A stretch of 64,000 nt of DNA from Desulfurella amilsii. Lineage in GTDB: Bacteria; Campylobacterota_A; Desulfurellia; Desulfurellales; Desulfurellaceae. The stretch is from contig NZ_MDSU01000018.1 of the NCBI RefSeq assembly GCF_002119425.1, positions 62,001 through 126,000 of the forward strand, written 5' to 3'. The position numbers were made by a program, and so were the translations under genes. The notes beneath the pieces were generated by a model. The model did no database searches. It worked only from the letters and a program-made list of their open reading frames with translations, and was not told where the DNA came from. This document shows positions 35,871 through 44,426 of the stretch, piece by piece; positions within the stretch are counted from its first letter, which is position 1; every line of letters begins with the position of its first letter.

Positions 35871-36265
35871 TGCTTACAATACCAAGAATGTGGAGAGAGA
35901 AACCACAAAGATACATGCTAAAAGGTGGTAAGTGTAAAGATTGCGGGTATACAATGTATCCAGCAAGAAAAATTTGCCCAAAATGTAATTCTGAAAATAT
36001 AGAAATCATAGATCTTCCGAGAGAAGGCGCTATTCTTACCTACACTATCATTTATTCTGCTCCAGAGGGATTTGGAGATTTTGCACCTTATGGAATAGCT
36101 ATAGTAGAGCTTACAAATGGTGCAAGATTAATGCTGCAAATAGTTGATACTGACGTGGAAAATATACAAATAGGAAAAAAAGTTAGCGTGGTGTTTAGGA
36201 GACTATTTGTTGAAGGAAAAGCAGGAATAATAATTTACGGTCCAAAAGCAAGAGTAGAAGAATAA
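35870..36265 (+). CDS. DUF35 OB-fold protein with zinc ribbon, HMGCS/thiolase partner
   Basis: A 131-residue protein with the rubredoxin-like zinc ribbon CKDCG...CPKC (residues 24-43) followed by an acyl-CoA-associated OB fold. In archaea the equivalent protein is the scaffold that joins thiolase and HMG-CoA synthase. The start codon overlaps the thiolase stop, so stoichiometric production is expected. It differs clearly from the second DUF35 protein at 48046, which belongs to the aldolase-partner type. Confidence 0.88.
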   Translation: MLTIPRMWREKPQRYMLKGGKCKDCGYTMYPARKICPKCNSENIEIIDLPREGAILTYTIIYSAPEGFGDFAPYGIAIVELTNGARLMLQIVDTDVENIQIGKKVSVVFRRLFVEGKAGIIIYGPKARVEE

Positions 36266-36270
36266 GTTTA

Positions 36271-36299
36271 TAAGGGGGGAGGGGCGCCCTCTTTCCTTA
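36271..36299 (+). other. Strong hairpin inside operon 2
   Basis: TAAGG-GGG-GAGGG (36271-36283) can pair with CCCTC-TTT-CCTTA (36287-36299), three of the pairs being G-T. It is by far the most GC-rich element in the operon and lies between the DUF35 and hydratase genes. No T-run follows, so it is more likely an mRNA-processing or stability element than a terminator. Confidence 0.5.
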
Positions 36300-36315
36300 T
36301 CTTTGAGGTTAAGAC

Positions 36316-37083
36316 ATGAGCAAGGTTAATGTGGAAATAGAAGATAATGTAGCTATTGTTTATATGAATAATTTAGAAAAGAGAAATGCCTTAGATGAAT
36401 CTTTATCAGCAGAGTTACTAGAAAACATTAAGTCACTATCTCAAAATGATTCTGTACATGCAGTTATCCTTACGTCAGCAGGTAATGTTTTTTGTGCGGG
36501 AGGAGATATTAAAGAATTTGCCTCAGGTGTAGAATTGAAAGCTATAGATCACTATTTTAAAAAAAGCATTAATGTAGATGTGTTAAGAATAGTTGACATA
36601 TTAAAGAAACCTCTGATAGCAGCTGTCTCCGGCTATGCTTTAGGTGGCGGTTTTGGGCTTGTTGCCAATGCTCATATAGTTGTTTCGCATCCTAATACGC
36701 GTTTTGGCTTAACCGAGATTAATTTAGGAATATTGCCATATGTCATTTTTCCTTATGTTAAAAGAGCTATAGGCGAAAGGAACGCTGTTGCATTAACACT
36801 TACTGGTAACATAATTAGTTCAGAAGAAGCTTATCGAATTGGTCTTGTGCATTACATTGACGAGAAACCACTTGAAAAAGCCAAAGAAATAGCAAAGAGT
36901 ATAGCCCAAAAAAGCCCTTTGGTTTTAAAACTCTTAATGGAATCTATTAATGTTAGTAGAAACCCTTTATGGGAAAGTGATTACTTATCATTATTAAGAA
37001 TAGTTAATTTTTCTTCAGAAGATTTAAAAATTGGTATAGAATCATTTTTGAATAAACAAAAACCACAGTGGAAAGGAAAATAG
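36316..37083 (+). CDS. Methylglutaconyl-CoA hydratase (LiuC-like enoyl-CoA hydratase)
   Basis: A 255-residue crotonase-fold protein. The oxyanion-hole segment AGGDIKEF is near residue 60. As in the bacterial LiuC/AtuE group the first crotonase glutamate is lacking (GGGFGLVAN), while the second is kept in LTEINLGILP near 140; the following FPYVKRAIGER is also characteristic. It should hydrate 3-methylglutaconyl-CoA to HMG-CoA, linking the carboxylase to HMG-CoA synthase. It sits between those two groups of genes. Confidence 0.83.
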   Translation: MSKVNVEIEDNVAIVYMNNLEKRNALDESLSAELLENIKSLSQNDSVHAVILTSAGNVFCAGGDIKEFASGVELKAIDHYFKKSINVDVLRIVDILKKPLIAAVSGYALGGGFGLVANAHIVVSHPNTRFGLTEINLGILPYVIFPYVKRAIGERNAVALTLTGNIISSEEAYRIGLVHYIDEKPLEKAKEIAKSIAQKSPLVLKLLMESINVSRNPLWESDYLSLLRIVNFSSEDLKIGIESFLNKQKPQWKGK

Positions 37084-37092
37084 GAGGCGATA

Positions 37093-37854
37093 ATGAACAT
37101 CGGTGTTTGTATAAAAGTTGTGCCTGACTATGAAATTTCCTTGGAGAAGTTTCGATTAGAAAATAACAGAATGTCTGGGGAGTATAAAGATGTAATAGGT
37201 TTGTACGATGAACATGCAATTGAAGTTGCCCTTCAATTAAAATCTAGTATTAATGCAAAACTTTACGCGATTAGCTATGGACAAGAAAAACATGTGCCGG
37301 CACTTAAAAAAGCTCTTTCTATGGGAGCAGATGAGCTTATATTGGTTCGTGCTAGTGTAGATGATCCTTTTCAAACAGCATATAATTTAGTGAGGGCTGT
37401 AGATGCATATAACATAGATTTGGTTTTATTAGGTAGAGTTTCTTCTGATCTAGAGCGAGAAATGGTTCCTGGTTTTGTGACTGGCATATTAAACTGGGCT
37501 TATCTACCGTATACTATATCAATTTTACCAGATAATGAGAATAATTGTTTTTTATGCACACAACAATTAGATAATAAAAGTTTAGTTTTGCATGTAAAAG
37601 AAAAATTTGTCGCTTCTGTAACAGACGCTCCATGCAATTTGCCTCGTATTCCTAATCTAAAGGAAATTATGAAAAGCAAAACAAAACCCATTCATATCAT
37701 GGAAGAAGAGTTAACAACACCGTTTGAGTGGGCACAAGAGATATCGGTTACAATTCCAAAATATGAATATGTAAATGAGACATTACCTAATGATGATTTA
37801 GATTTTACAGCTAAATTGCTGATAGAAAACCTTAAAAAGGAGCATTACATATGA
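37093..37854 (+). CDS. etfB: Electron transfer flavoprotein beta subunit
   Basis: A 253-residue EtfB. The N-terminus NIGVCIKVVPDYE and the middle ADELILVRASVDD / RVSSDLEREMVPGF segments are of the family, which binds AMP or FAD in the alpha/beta domain. It accepts electrons from the acyl-CoA dehydrogenase. The alpha subunit start overlaps its stop by four bases. Whether the complex is plain or electron-bifurcating was not resolved. Confidence 0.92.
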   Translation: MNIGVCIKVVPDYEISLEKFRLENNRMSGEYKDVIGLYDEHAIEVALQLKSSINAKLYAISYGQEKHVPALKKALSMGADELILVRASVDDPFQTAYNLVRAVDAYNIDLVLLGRVSSDLEREMVPGFVTGILNWAYLPYTISILPDNENNCFLCTQQLDNKSLVLHVKEKFVASVTDAPCNLPRIPNLKEIMKSKTKPIHIMEEELTTPFEWAQEISVTIPKYEYVNETLPNDDLDFTAKLLIENLKKEHYI

Positions 37855-38744
37855 ATGTGAGGAATGTTTTAATTATTAGTGATGATAATCAGGATAGACT
37901 GTCGGAGTTGAATTTTGTTGCAAAGAAATTTAGCAGTAACATTGATGCTATAATTTTCACTAATAAAAATGAAATAAATATAGACTTAAATAGGGTTTAC
38001 GGCATAAACAACCTTCCAGTTAATTCAATTGATGCACTCAATTCAATGGCAGCTAAGTATGACTTGATTTTAACAAATGGATTTGCAGGAGCTTGTGTTG
38101 GTGGTATTTTAGCGTATAAATTAAAGGCCTGCTGTATTTTTGGTGTAAATGCTATAAGATATAATGATTTTATTTTTTTGCATAGTGCATATGGTGATAA
38201 GACGGTAATTGAATATAAACCACTATGCTTGCCATTAGTAATTGTTCTTAAAGAGAAGTATTTCGAACAATCTCCATGTGAAGATCAAAATAAACATGTA
38301 GTTGAGTGGATAGACGTCGATAATAAAGTTAATCTTATTAAAGAAGAAGTAGTTGAAAAAAAAGTAGAACTTGATAAAGCAAAATTTGTTGTTGGTGGAG
38401 GACGAGGCATCGGGTCTAAGGAAGGTTTTGAAATATTGCGTCAATTGGCTAATAAACTTGGGGGTATAGTAGGAAGCTCTAGAGCCGCTGTAGATAATGG
38501 ATGGATTTCTCATCAATATCAAATAGGGCAATCTGGTGCTATGCTTTCAGCCAATTTATATTTTGCATTTGGTATTAGCGGTGCAACTCAACATCTTTCT
38601 GGAATTAAGAATGTTAAATGTGTTGTAGCAATTAATACTGACGAGGAAGCGCCTATATTTAAGAGGGCGCGCTACAATATAGTAGCTGATTGGAAGAGCT
38701 TTGCGATGGCTTTGTTAAATCAATTGGAGGTAGCTAATGGCTAA
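37851..38744 (+). CDS. etfA: Electron transfer flavoprotein alpha subunit
   Basis: A 297-residue EtfA. The C-terminal FAD domain is intact: GGGRGIGSKEGFE near residue 183, GSSRAAVDNGW near 210, QIGQSG near 225 and a final segment AINTDEEAPIF. It forms the heterodimer with EtfB and would deliver electrons towards the quinone pool or another acceptor; no ETF dehydrogenase is in the window. Its stop overlaps the carboxyltransferase start, so electron transfer and carboxylation genes are cotranslated. Confidence 0.94.
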   Translation: MNVRNVLIISDDNQDRLSELNFVAKKFSSNIDAIIFTNKNEINIDLNRVYGINNLPVNSIDALNSMAAKYDLILTNGFAGACVGGILAYKLKACCIFGVNAIRYNDFIFLHSAYGDKTVIEYKPLCLPLVIVLKEKYFEQSPCEDQNKHVVEWIDVDNKVNLIKEEVVEKKVELDKAKFVVGGGRGIGSKEGFEILRQLANKLGGIVGSSRAAVDNGWISHQYQIGQSGAMLSANLYFAFGISGATQHLSGIKNVKCVVAINTDEEAPIFKRARYNIVADWKSFAMALLNQLEVANG

Positions 38745-40344
38745 AATTGTATCTAATGTAAATACTAATTCAGAAGAATTTAAAAAACGATATTTGTTCA
38801 ATAAAAGTAAAGTTGAAGAAATAGAAGCTATAAGAAAAGAATTAGCTAAAGGCGGTCCGTCAAAAGCTCACGAAGTGAATAAAAAAAGAGGTAAACTTTT
38901 TTGTAGAGAACGCATAGAAAAAGTAATAGATAAAAATTCTCCTTTTTTAGAAATAGGACCTTATGCCGGTTTTAATATGTATAACAATGACGCTCCATGT
39001 GGGGGGATAGTTACAGGAATAGGAAGAATCAGTGGCAAAGAGGTTATGATAGTTGCAAATGATCAGACAGTAAAAGGTGGAACATACTATCCAATTACAA
39101 TCAAAAAACATATACGAGCTCAAACTATTGCTAAAGAAAACAATTTGCATTGTCTGTATTTAGTTGATTCTGGCGGGGTATTTTTACCTATGCAAGATGA
39201 AGTTTACCCTGATAAAGAACATTTTGGCAATTTTTTCTACAATCAAGCAGTAATGAGCAGTATGGGTTTGCTTCAAGTAGCTGTTGTAACTGGACTTGGA
39301 ACTGCTGGAGGAGCATATGTACCATCTATGTGTGACCAAGTTATAATGGTTAAGAATCAAAGCGCGATCTTTATAGGCGGTCCGCCTCTGGTTAAAGCGG
39401 CTACTGGAGAAGAAATTGATGCAGAAAATTTGGGAGGCGCAGATGTACATACGCGTATTTCTGGTGTAGCAGACTATTTAGCAAATAACGAAGAAGAGGC
39501 TTTAAAAAAAGCAAGAGAAATTTTTGCGCACTTACCCAAAAAAGAAAAGTTTAAGCTAGATAGAATTGCACCAGAAGAACCACTGTATGATCCAGATGAA
39601 ATATACGGTATATTGCCTGAAGATTTAAGCATACCTTTTGACGTGCGTGAAATTATAGCTCGTATTGTAGATAGAAGTGAATTTGAAGAATTTAAGCCCT
39701 TGTATGGTCAAACTTTAGTTACTGGTTTTGCTAGAATAGGGGGATATTTAGTCGGGATTATAGGCAACAATGGTATTATTTTCCCAGAATCTTCCCAAAA
39801 AGCTGCTCATTTTGTAGAATTATGTAGTTTAAGAAAAGTTCCTCTAGTTTTTCTTCAAAATATTACTGGGTTTATTATAGGAAAAAAATATGAACACCAA
39901 GGCATGGCAAAAGATGGTGCTAAATGGATAACAGCCATATCCACAACAAATGTTCCAAAAATCACCATCATAATAGGTAACTCTTATGGAGCAGGTAATT
40001 ATGCTATGGCGGGTAGAGGCTATCACCCAAGGTTTTTGTGGATGTGGCCTAATGCAAAAATAGCTGTAATGGGTCCAAAACAAGCTGCAGAAGTATTATC
40101 AAGCATAAAAATTGCTCAACTTGAAAGGGAAGGAAAAAAAATCAGTCCAGAGGAAATAGAAGCCATACAAAAGCCAATTTTACAAGAGTACGAGGAAAAA
40201 TCGAACTCATTATATTCAAGTGCTAGGCTGTGGGATGATGGAATTATTGATGCGAAAAGTACAAGGGAATATTTAATGTTAGCTTTAGAGGTAACGCTTA
40301 ACAAGCCTATAGAAGATGTAAAATTTGGTATTTTTAGGATGTGA
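38737..40344 (+). CDS. 3-methylcrotonyl-CoA carboxylase, carboxyltransferase (beta) subunit
   Basis: A 535-residue biotin-dependent carboxyltransferase, the exact length of bacterial LiuB. MCC-type landmarks are KGGTYYPITIKKHIRA, YLVDSGGVFLPMQDEV, GGPPLVKAATGEE, GGADVHTRISGVADYLA and GKKYEHQGMAKDGAKW (each under 20 residues), which distinguish methylcrotonyl- or geranyl-CoA carboxylase from propionyl-CoA carboxylase. It transfers carboxylate from biotin to 3-methylcrotonyl-CoA. It works with the separate biotin carboxylase and carrier proteins encoded next. Confidence 0.92.
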   Translation: MAKIVSNVNTNSEEFKKRYLFNKSKVEEIEAIRKELAKGGPSKAHEVNKKRGKLFCRERIEKVIDKNSPFLEIGPYAGFNMYNNDAPCGGIVTGIGRISGKEVMIVANDQTVKGGTYYPITIKKHIRAQTIAKENNLHCLYLVDSGGVFLPMQDEVYPDKEHFGNFFYNQAVMSSMGLLQVAVVTGLGTAGGAYVPSMCDQVIMVKNQSAIFIGGPPLVKAATGEEIDAENLGGADVHTRISGVADYLANNEEEALKKAREIFAHLPKKEKFKLDRIAPEEPLYDPDEIYGILPEDLSIPFDVREIIARIVDRSEFEEFKPLYGQTLVTGFARIGGYLVGIIGNNGIIFPESSQKAAHFVELCSLRKVPLVFLQNITGFIIGKKYEHQGMAKDGAKWITAISTTNVPKITIIIGNSYGAGNYAMAGRGYHPRFLWMWPNAKIAVMGPKQAAEVLSSIKIAQLEREGKKISPEEIEAIQKPILQEYEEKSNSLYSSARLWDDGIIDAKSTREYLMLALEVTLNKPIEDVKFGIFRM

Positions 40345-40361
40345 AGTATTAAAGGGGTATA

Positions 40362-41864
40362 ATGATGAGAAGTATAAAAAGAATACTTATTGCAAATAGA
40401 GGCGAAATAGCAATTAGAATTATGAAAACACTGAAGTTACTTGATATAGAAGCTGTGGGCGTTTATTCTGAGGCTGATAAATTATCGAAGCACATTTCAT
40501 ACGCTGATAAGGCTTACAATATAGGTGAACCTGAAGCTTTGAAAAGCTATCTTAATACGGAAAAAATAATAGATATTGCAAAGCAAGCCAAGTGTGATGC
40601 AATTCATCCAGGATATGGTTTTCTAGCAGAAAATCCAACTTTTGCAGCAATGGTGCAAGAAAATGCCTTAATATGGATAGGACCACCACCTAACTGTATG
40701 AGAAATTTAGGTGATAAGATAAATTCAAGGATTATAGCACAATCCGTTGGTATTCCCACTACACCAGGAGGCACTATAGAGTCTATTGAACAAGCACATG
40801 CTTTAGCTAATGAATTAGGGTATCCAATACTTATAAAAGCATCTGCTGGCGGTGGCGGAAAAGGTATGAGGATTGTAAATAGCGACAAGGAGTTAGAAGA
40901 AGCAATAATAGTTGCAAAAAAAGAAGCGCAAGCGGCATTTGCAGATCCTACTGTTTACATAGAAAAATATATAGAAGACGCTCATCATATTGAGATACAA
41001 TTTATAATTGATAAGTTTGGAAACGGACTATATTTCCCAGAACGAGAATGTTCAATCCAGAGAAGATATCAAAAAATTGTTGAAGAAAGCCCATCACCAA
41101 CGATTAATAGAGAAGTAGCAAAAAAAATGGGGGAAGCTGCCATTTCTGTAACAAAAAAAGCAGGGTATTATAATGCAGGAACTGTGGAATTTATTTATGA
41201 TAAAAAAAATGAAAAATTTTACTTTTTGGAGGTAAACGCAAGAATACAAGTAGAACATCCAGTAACTGAAGAAATCAGTGGGTTTGATTTTATTGCTTCT
41301 CAAATTGATATTGCTGAAGAAAAACAGATTAAGTTATCTCAAGACGAACTTAATTCACGTATTAATGGTCATGCCATTGAATCTAGAATATATGCCGAAG
41401 ATACTGAAAACAACTTTATGTCTTCTGTAGGTAAAATAGAACACTACAAGGAACCGTCTGGTTTTGGTATTAGAGTAGATTCAGGGTTTTTTGAAGGTTC
41501 GAATGTATTGATATATTATGACTCTCTTATCTCAAAATTAATAGTAAAAGCTCCAAATAGAAATATGGCTATAAAAAAAATGTATAAGGCAGTGTCAGAT
41601 TATCACATTTCGCCTATTAAGACAACAATTCCTTTATTGAAAAATATATTCAGCCATAAAAAGTTTATAGAAGGCGAGTATAATACAAGATTTTTAGAAA
41701 CTTATAGAGACGATCTGTTTTCTAAAAAGCAAAATAGTAGTCGGATTATGGAGGCCATAGTATTATTCGAGTACTTAAAACAATACAAGCACCCTAATTA
41801 TGATGCTATACAAGAGTCTTCTATGACATCTTGTTGGGAATCTATAGGTAACTGGAGGGGATAA
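40362..41864 (+). CDS. Biotin carboxylase subunit of the acyl-CoA carboxylase
   Basis: A 500-residue ATP-grasp enzyme. Start ILIANRGEIAIRI, HPGYGFLAEN near 75, the glycine-rich ASAGGGGKGM near 163, the EVNARIQVEHPVTE catalytic stretch near 288 and RIYAEDTENNF near 340 are all there. It carboxylates biotin on the carrier protein encoded two bases downstream. Unlike typical MCC alpha subunits, which end with a fused BCCP domain (about 650-670 residues), this one stops after a short C-terminal extension, so the enzyme is split in three pieces. Confidence 0.93.
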   Translation: MMRSIKRILIANRGEIAIRIMKTLKLLDIEAVGVYSEADKLSKHISYADKAYNIGEPEALKSYLNTEKIIDIAKQAKCDAIHPGYGFLAENPTFAAMVQENALIWIGPPPNCMRNLGDKINSRIIAQSVGIPTTPGGTIESIEQAHALANELGYPILIKASAGGGGKGMRIVNSDKELEEAIIVAKKEAQAAFADPTVYIEKYIEDAHHIEIQFIIDKFGNGLYFPERECSIQRRYQKIVEESPSPTINREVAKKMGEAAISVTKKAGYYNAGTVEFIYDKKNEKFYFLEVNARIQVEHPVTEEISGFDFIASQIDIAEEKQIKLSQDELNSRINGHAIESRIYAEDTENNFMSSVGKIEHYKEPSGFGIRVDSGFFEGSNVLIYYDSLISKLIVKAPNRNMAIKKMYKAVSDYHISPIKTTIPLLKNIFSHKKFIEGEYNTRFLETYRDDLFSKKQNSSRIMEAIVLFEYLKQYKHPNYDAIQESSMTSCWESIGNWRG

Positions 41865-41865
41865 A

Positions 41866-42363
41866 ATGGAAAAGATTAAAGTAAATAATGAATTATTTGA
41901 GTACGATTTATCAATAAAGGATAGCCTTTACACGCTGGCACACGATGGTACAAGTGCGTCTTTTCAAGTTTTTAAGTACGGTGATGATTATCTTGTTTTT
42001 GATTTAGAAAATAACACATTTGTTGTTTTAGATGCATATTTAGCCAAAGATAAGGCGATTATTTGGGTGGATGATCAAGAGTTAGTATTAGAAGAAGAAT
42101 CAGAAGAAAATGTTTCTTTAGGGGATGAATCTAAAGAAAACAATATAAAATCTCCAATGCCAGGTATTATTAGAGAAGTAAAATTTAAAGAAAAAGACAG
42201 TGTAAAAAAGGGTGATGCCATTGTTGTTTTAGAATCAATGAAAGTTTTAAACGACCTTAAATCCAGTATAGATGGTATTATTAAGAAAATTAATGTAGAT
42301 GTAGGTATGCAGGTTGGTCCTTTAGAAATTTTAGTAGAAATTGAGCCAAAGGAGGAACAATGA
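41866..42363 (+). CDS. Biotin carboxyl carrier protein of the acyl-CoA carboxylase
   Basis: A 165-residue protein. The C-terminal biotinyl domain (about residues 93-160) carries the modified lysine in LESMKVLND, a variant of the usual EAMKM. The N-terminal 90 residues resemble the BT-domain linker of MCC/PCC alpha subunits, so it appears to be the detached C-terminal end of an MCC alpha chain. It sits directly after the biotin carboxylase gene, and its stop overlaps the next start as ATGA. Confidence 0.9.
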   Translation: MEKIKVNNELFEYDLSIKDSLYTLAHDGTSASFQVFKYGDDYLVFDLENNTFVVLDAYLAKDKAIIWVDDQELVLEEESEENVSLGDESKENNIKSPMPGIIREVKFKEKDSVKKGDAIVVLESMKVLNDLKSSIDGIIKKINVDVGMQVGPLEILVEIEPKEEQ

Positions 42364-42788
42364 GTAATTTTGTTTTTGGAGTAGAAGAGGTTGCAATAGC
42401 AGTTAATGATGCACAAGAAGCAGCGCACGATTTTTCAACATTATTTGGCATAAATTTTGATTATCAATGGGAATTGCCTGATGAGAAGTTATTTGTAAAA
42501 TCAGCTAAAATTGGTAATACGCAACTACAGTTTATCGAGTCTACCAGCGAAGATGGTGTCGTTGCAAAATTTGTCGCAAAAAGAGGAGAAGGATTAAACC
42601 ATATTGCATTAAAGATAAAAAATTTAGATGCCTTAATAAAACAGCTTCGAACAAATAATGTAAAGTTAATGCCGAACGAACCAGTTTTAGTTGATAACAT
42701 ACCCCCTTTTTCTGGAAAAATAAGATATATTTTTATACATCCATCGTCTTTTCATGGGGTACTAATAGAATTAATTGAGGAATTATAA
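42360..42788 (+). CDS. VOC-family protein, methylmalonyl-CoA epimerase-like
   Basis: A 142-residue glyoxalase/VOC-fold protein. It opens with GVEEVAIAVNDAQEAA, has GEGLNHIALKIKNLD in the centre and ends HPSSFHGVLIELIEEL. The histidine in LNHIA and glutamate in LIEL are placed like metal ligands of methylmalonyl-CoA epimerase. No methylmalonyl-CoA mutase or propionyl-CoA-specific carboxylase is nearby, so epimerase activity on a carboxylated branched acyl-CoA, or a different role, should be kept open. Confidence 0.75.
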   Translation: MSNFVFGVEEVAIAVNDAQEAAHDFSTLFGINFDYQWELPDEKLFVKSAKIGNTQLQFIESTSEDGVVAKFVAKRGEGLNHIALKIKNLDALIKQLRTNNVKLMPNEPVLVDNIPPFSGKIRYIFIHPSSFHGVLIELIEEL

Positions 42789-42810
42789 ATTTTTAAAGGA
42801 GGTTTTCGTT

Positions 42811-44358
42811 ATGAGTAATTTTTCCGATTTTAAAAATGGGTCGTTTGCACAAAGCAGTCCTGCAATGCAAAAAATCAGAAACAAAACCATTACGGCAGAA
42901 AAATTTGCAAGTATGGTTAAATCAGGAGACTGGATATATGGGTGTATGGTTGGTACTGATGCAGTCGCGCCAAGAAAAGCTATTTTTCAAAGATTAGGTG
43001 AAGGTTCCGATAAACTCCAAAATATAGAAATGTGGGCCGTAGATAATGCATTTTTAGGAACTGATTTTGGACTTAGATATGACAAGGAAGGTAAATATCA
43101 CATCCAGCACCAAGGTTTTATACATAAAGGCACAAAAGATGCAATAAAAGAAGGATGGCAGGGTTTTGATTGGTATCAGTGGGGCTGGTCAATGCATATG
43201 AACTATCAATTTGCAAGATTTTACAAAAAAGATAAATCACAAAGAATAGCAGACTGGGGTATTGCTACTATAGCAAAGCCAGAGGGTAGTTATGTAAATG
43301 GAAGCTATGGTGCTTCGAATTTTATGATTACAGCTAAAACATGCAAAAAATTTGTGTGTGAAATTAGAGAGGATCACGCTTGGTGTGAACCTGGACGCAA
43401 TGTTAATTTGCATGTTGATAATGTGGATTATTTTATTGAAGTTGATTTATTAGATCCAGATTTTCAATATCCTAGATTAGATGAACGTGCTATTAAACCT
43501 TCTGAAACAGAGAAAAAAATTGCTGAACATATCTTATCAATAATGCGAGACGGCGATATTCTTCAAGTTGGTATAGGGGCTTTACCCAACGCTGTCGTTT
43601 TAGCAATAGCAGACTCTGATCTAAAGCACCTTGGAGTACATACTGAGATGATAGGTGAATGGGCTTTTACACTAATAGAAAAGGGATTAATTGATAATTC
43701 AAGAAAATCAATTGATCAGGGCAGATGCGCATGGGCTTACGCTGTACCTTTTATACCAGAGAGGTATTTTGAATTTATGCATCACAATCCAATGTTCGCT
43801 GCTTATGATATTAATTACACCAATAACTTTTTAACATTATCAATGGTTGATAATTTTATGGGTATTATGAGCTTTGCAAAAATGGACATTAGGGGACAAG
43901 TTGTATCAAGTTGCGTTGCAGGAAGACCGATATCTAGTACTGGTGGTCAATTTCAATTTATTGTTGGCGGTCAATTATCGAAAGGTGGAAGAGCTGTGCT
44001 AGCTGCTACATCTAGAACACCAGATGGTAAATCTCGAATTATCGGAATGCTTGATAGAGGCGATGTTGTAGACGTACCTTCTCAATTTGTAAGCTATGTT
44101 GCAACTGAGTATGGGATTGTTAACTTAATGGCTTGCACAGATGCTGAAAAAGCTAGAAAATTAATTAGTATCGCACATCCTGACGATAGAGAAGAATTAG
44201 AAAAAGAAGCTGCAAAGCTAGGAATCAAAACAAAACACTGGATGTTTGATGTGTGTCCAGATAGAAGGTATCCAACAGCAGATGACTTAAAAGATCACAA
44301 GCATGGTTACATGGATTTAGTTATTGCGCCAAAGGGAGTTAGTAACCCAAGTAGTTAA
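42811..44358 (+). CDS. Acetyl-CoA hydrolase/succinyl-CoA:acid CoA-transferase family enzyme
   Basis: A protein of 515 residues from the ATG at 42811, which has AAAGGAGGT in front, unlike the upstream in-frame ATG. It belongs to the single-chain Ach1/AarC/Cat CoA-transferase class, with the catalytic glutamate in [10 protein letters not shown] near residue 277 and a [10 protein letters not shown] element near 383. It is longer than butyrate or 4-hydroxybutyrate CoA-transferases (about 430). As the last operon 2 gene it is the best candidate for making isovaleryl-CoA from free isovalerate and acetyl- or succinyl-CoA. Confidence 0.85.
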   Translation: MSNFSDFKNGSFAQSSPAMQKIRNKTITAEKFASMVKSGDWIYGCMVGTDAVAPRKAIFQRLGEGSDKLQNIEMWAVDNAFLGTDFGLRYDKEGKYHIQHQGFIHKGTKDAIKEGWQGFDWYQWGWSMHMNYQFARFYKKDKSQRIADWGIATIAKPEGSYVNGSYGASNFMITAKTCKKFVCEIREDHAWCEPGRNVNLHVDNVDYFIEVDLLDPDFQYPRLDERAIKPSETEKKIAEHILSIMRDGDILQVGIGALPNAVVLAIADSDLKHLGVHTEMIGEWAFTLIEKGLIDNSRKSIDQGRCAWAYAVPFIPERYFEFMHHNPMFAAYDINYTNNFLTLSMVDNFMGIMSFAKMDIRGQVVSSCVAGRPISSTGGQFQFIVGGQLSKGGRAVLAATSRTPDGKSRIIGMLDRGDVVDVPSQFVSYVATEYGIVNLMACTDAEKARKLISIAHPDDREELEKEAAKLGIKTKHWMFDVCPDRRYPTADDLKDHKHGYMDLVIAPKGVSNPSS

Positions 44359-44377
44359 CAAATAATAGTATTTATGG

Positions 44378-44402
44378 CATTAAAAAATTAAAGTTTTTAA
44401 TG
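44378..44402 (+). terminator. AT-rich hairpin at the operon 2 / region E border
   Basis: CATTAAAAA (44378-44386) and TTTTTAATG (44394-44402) form a nine-pair stem after the CoA-transferase stop. The stem is almost all A-T and has no following T-run, so it is a weak candidate for termination or a pause. Confidence 0.3.
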
Positions 44403-44426
44403 TCTAGTGAAAAAGGAGGGTTGTGT

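Noticed and set aside
33659-36265. HMG-CoA synthase and thiolase as the start of isoprenoid synthesis
   Set aside because: No HMG-CoA reductase or mevalonate gene is near, the genes lie within an isovalerate-type operon under a sigma-54 promoter, and pdxJ shows deoxyxylulose phosphate is made. Kept only as an alternative.
38737-40344. Propionyl-CoA or geranyl-CoA carboxylase as the role of the carboxyltransferase
   Set aside because: Sequence landmarks are of the MCC/GCC class, excluding simple PCC; geranyl-CoA carboxylase was considered but the isovaleryl-type dehydrogenase and lack of further terpene genes favour MCC.
32473-42788. Operon 2 as biosynthesis of isovaleryl-CoA (Myxococcus-like alternative route)
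   Set aside because: That route uses a decarboxylase of the AibAB type, whereas here an ATP-using biotin carboxylase is present, which fits degradation.
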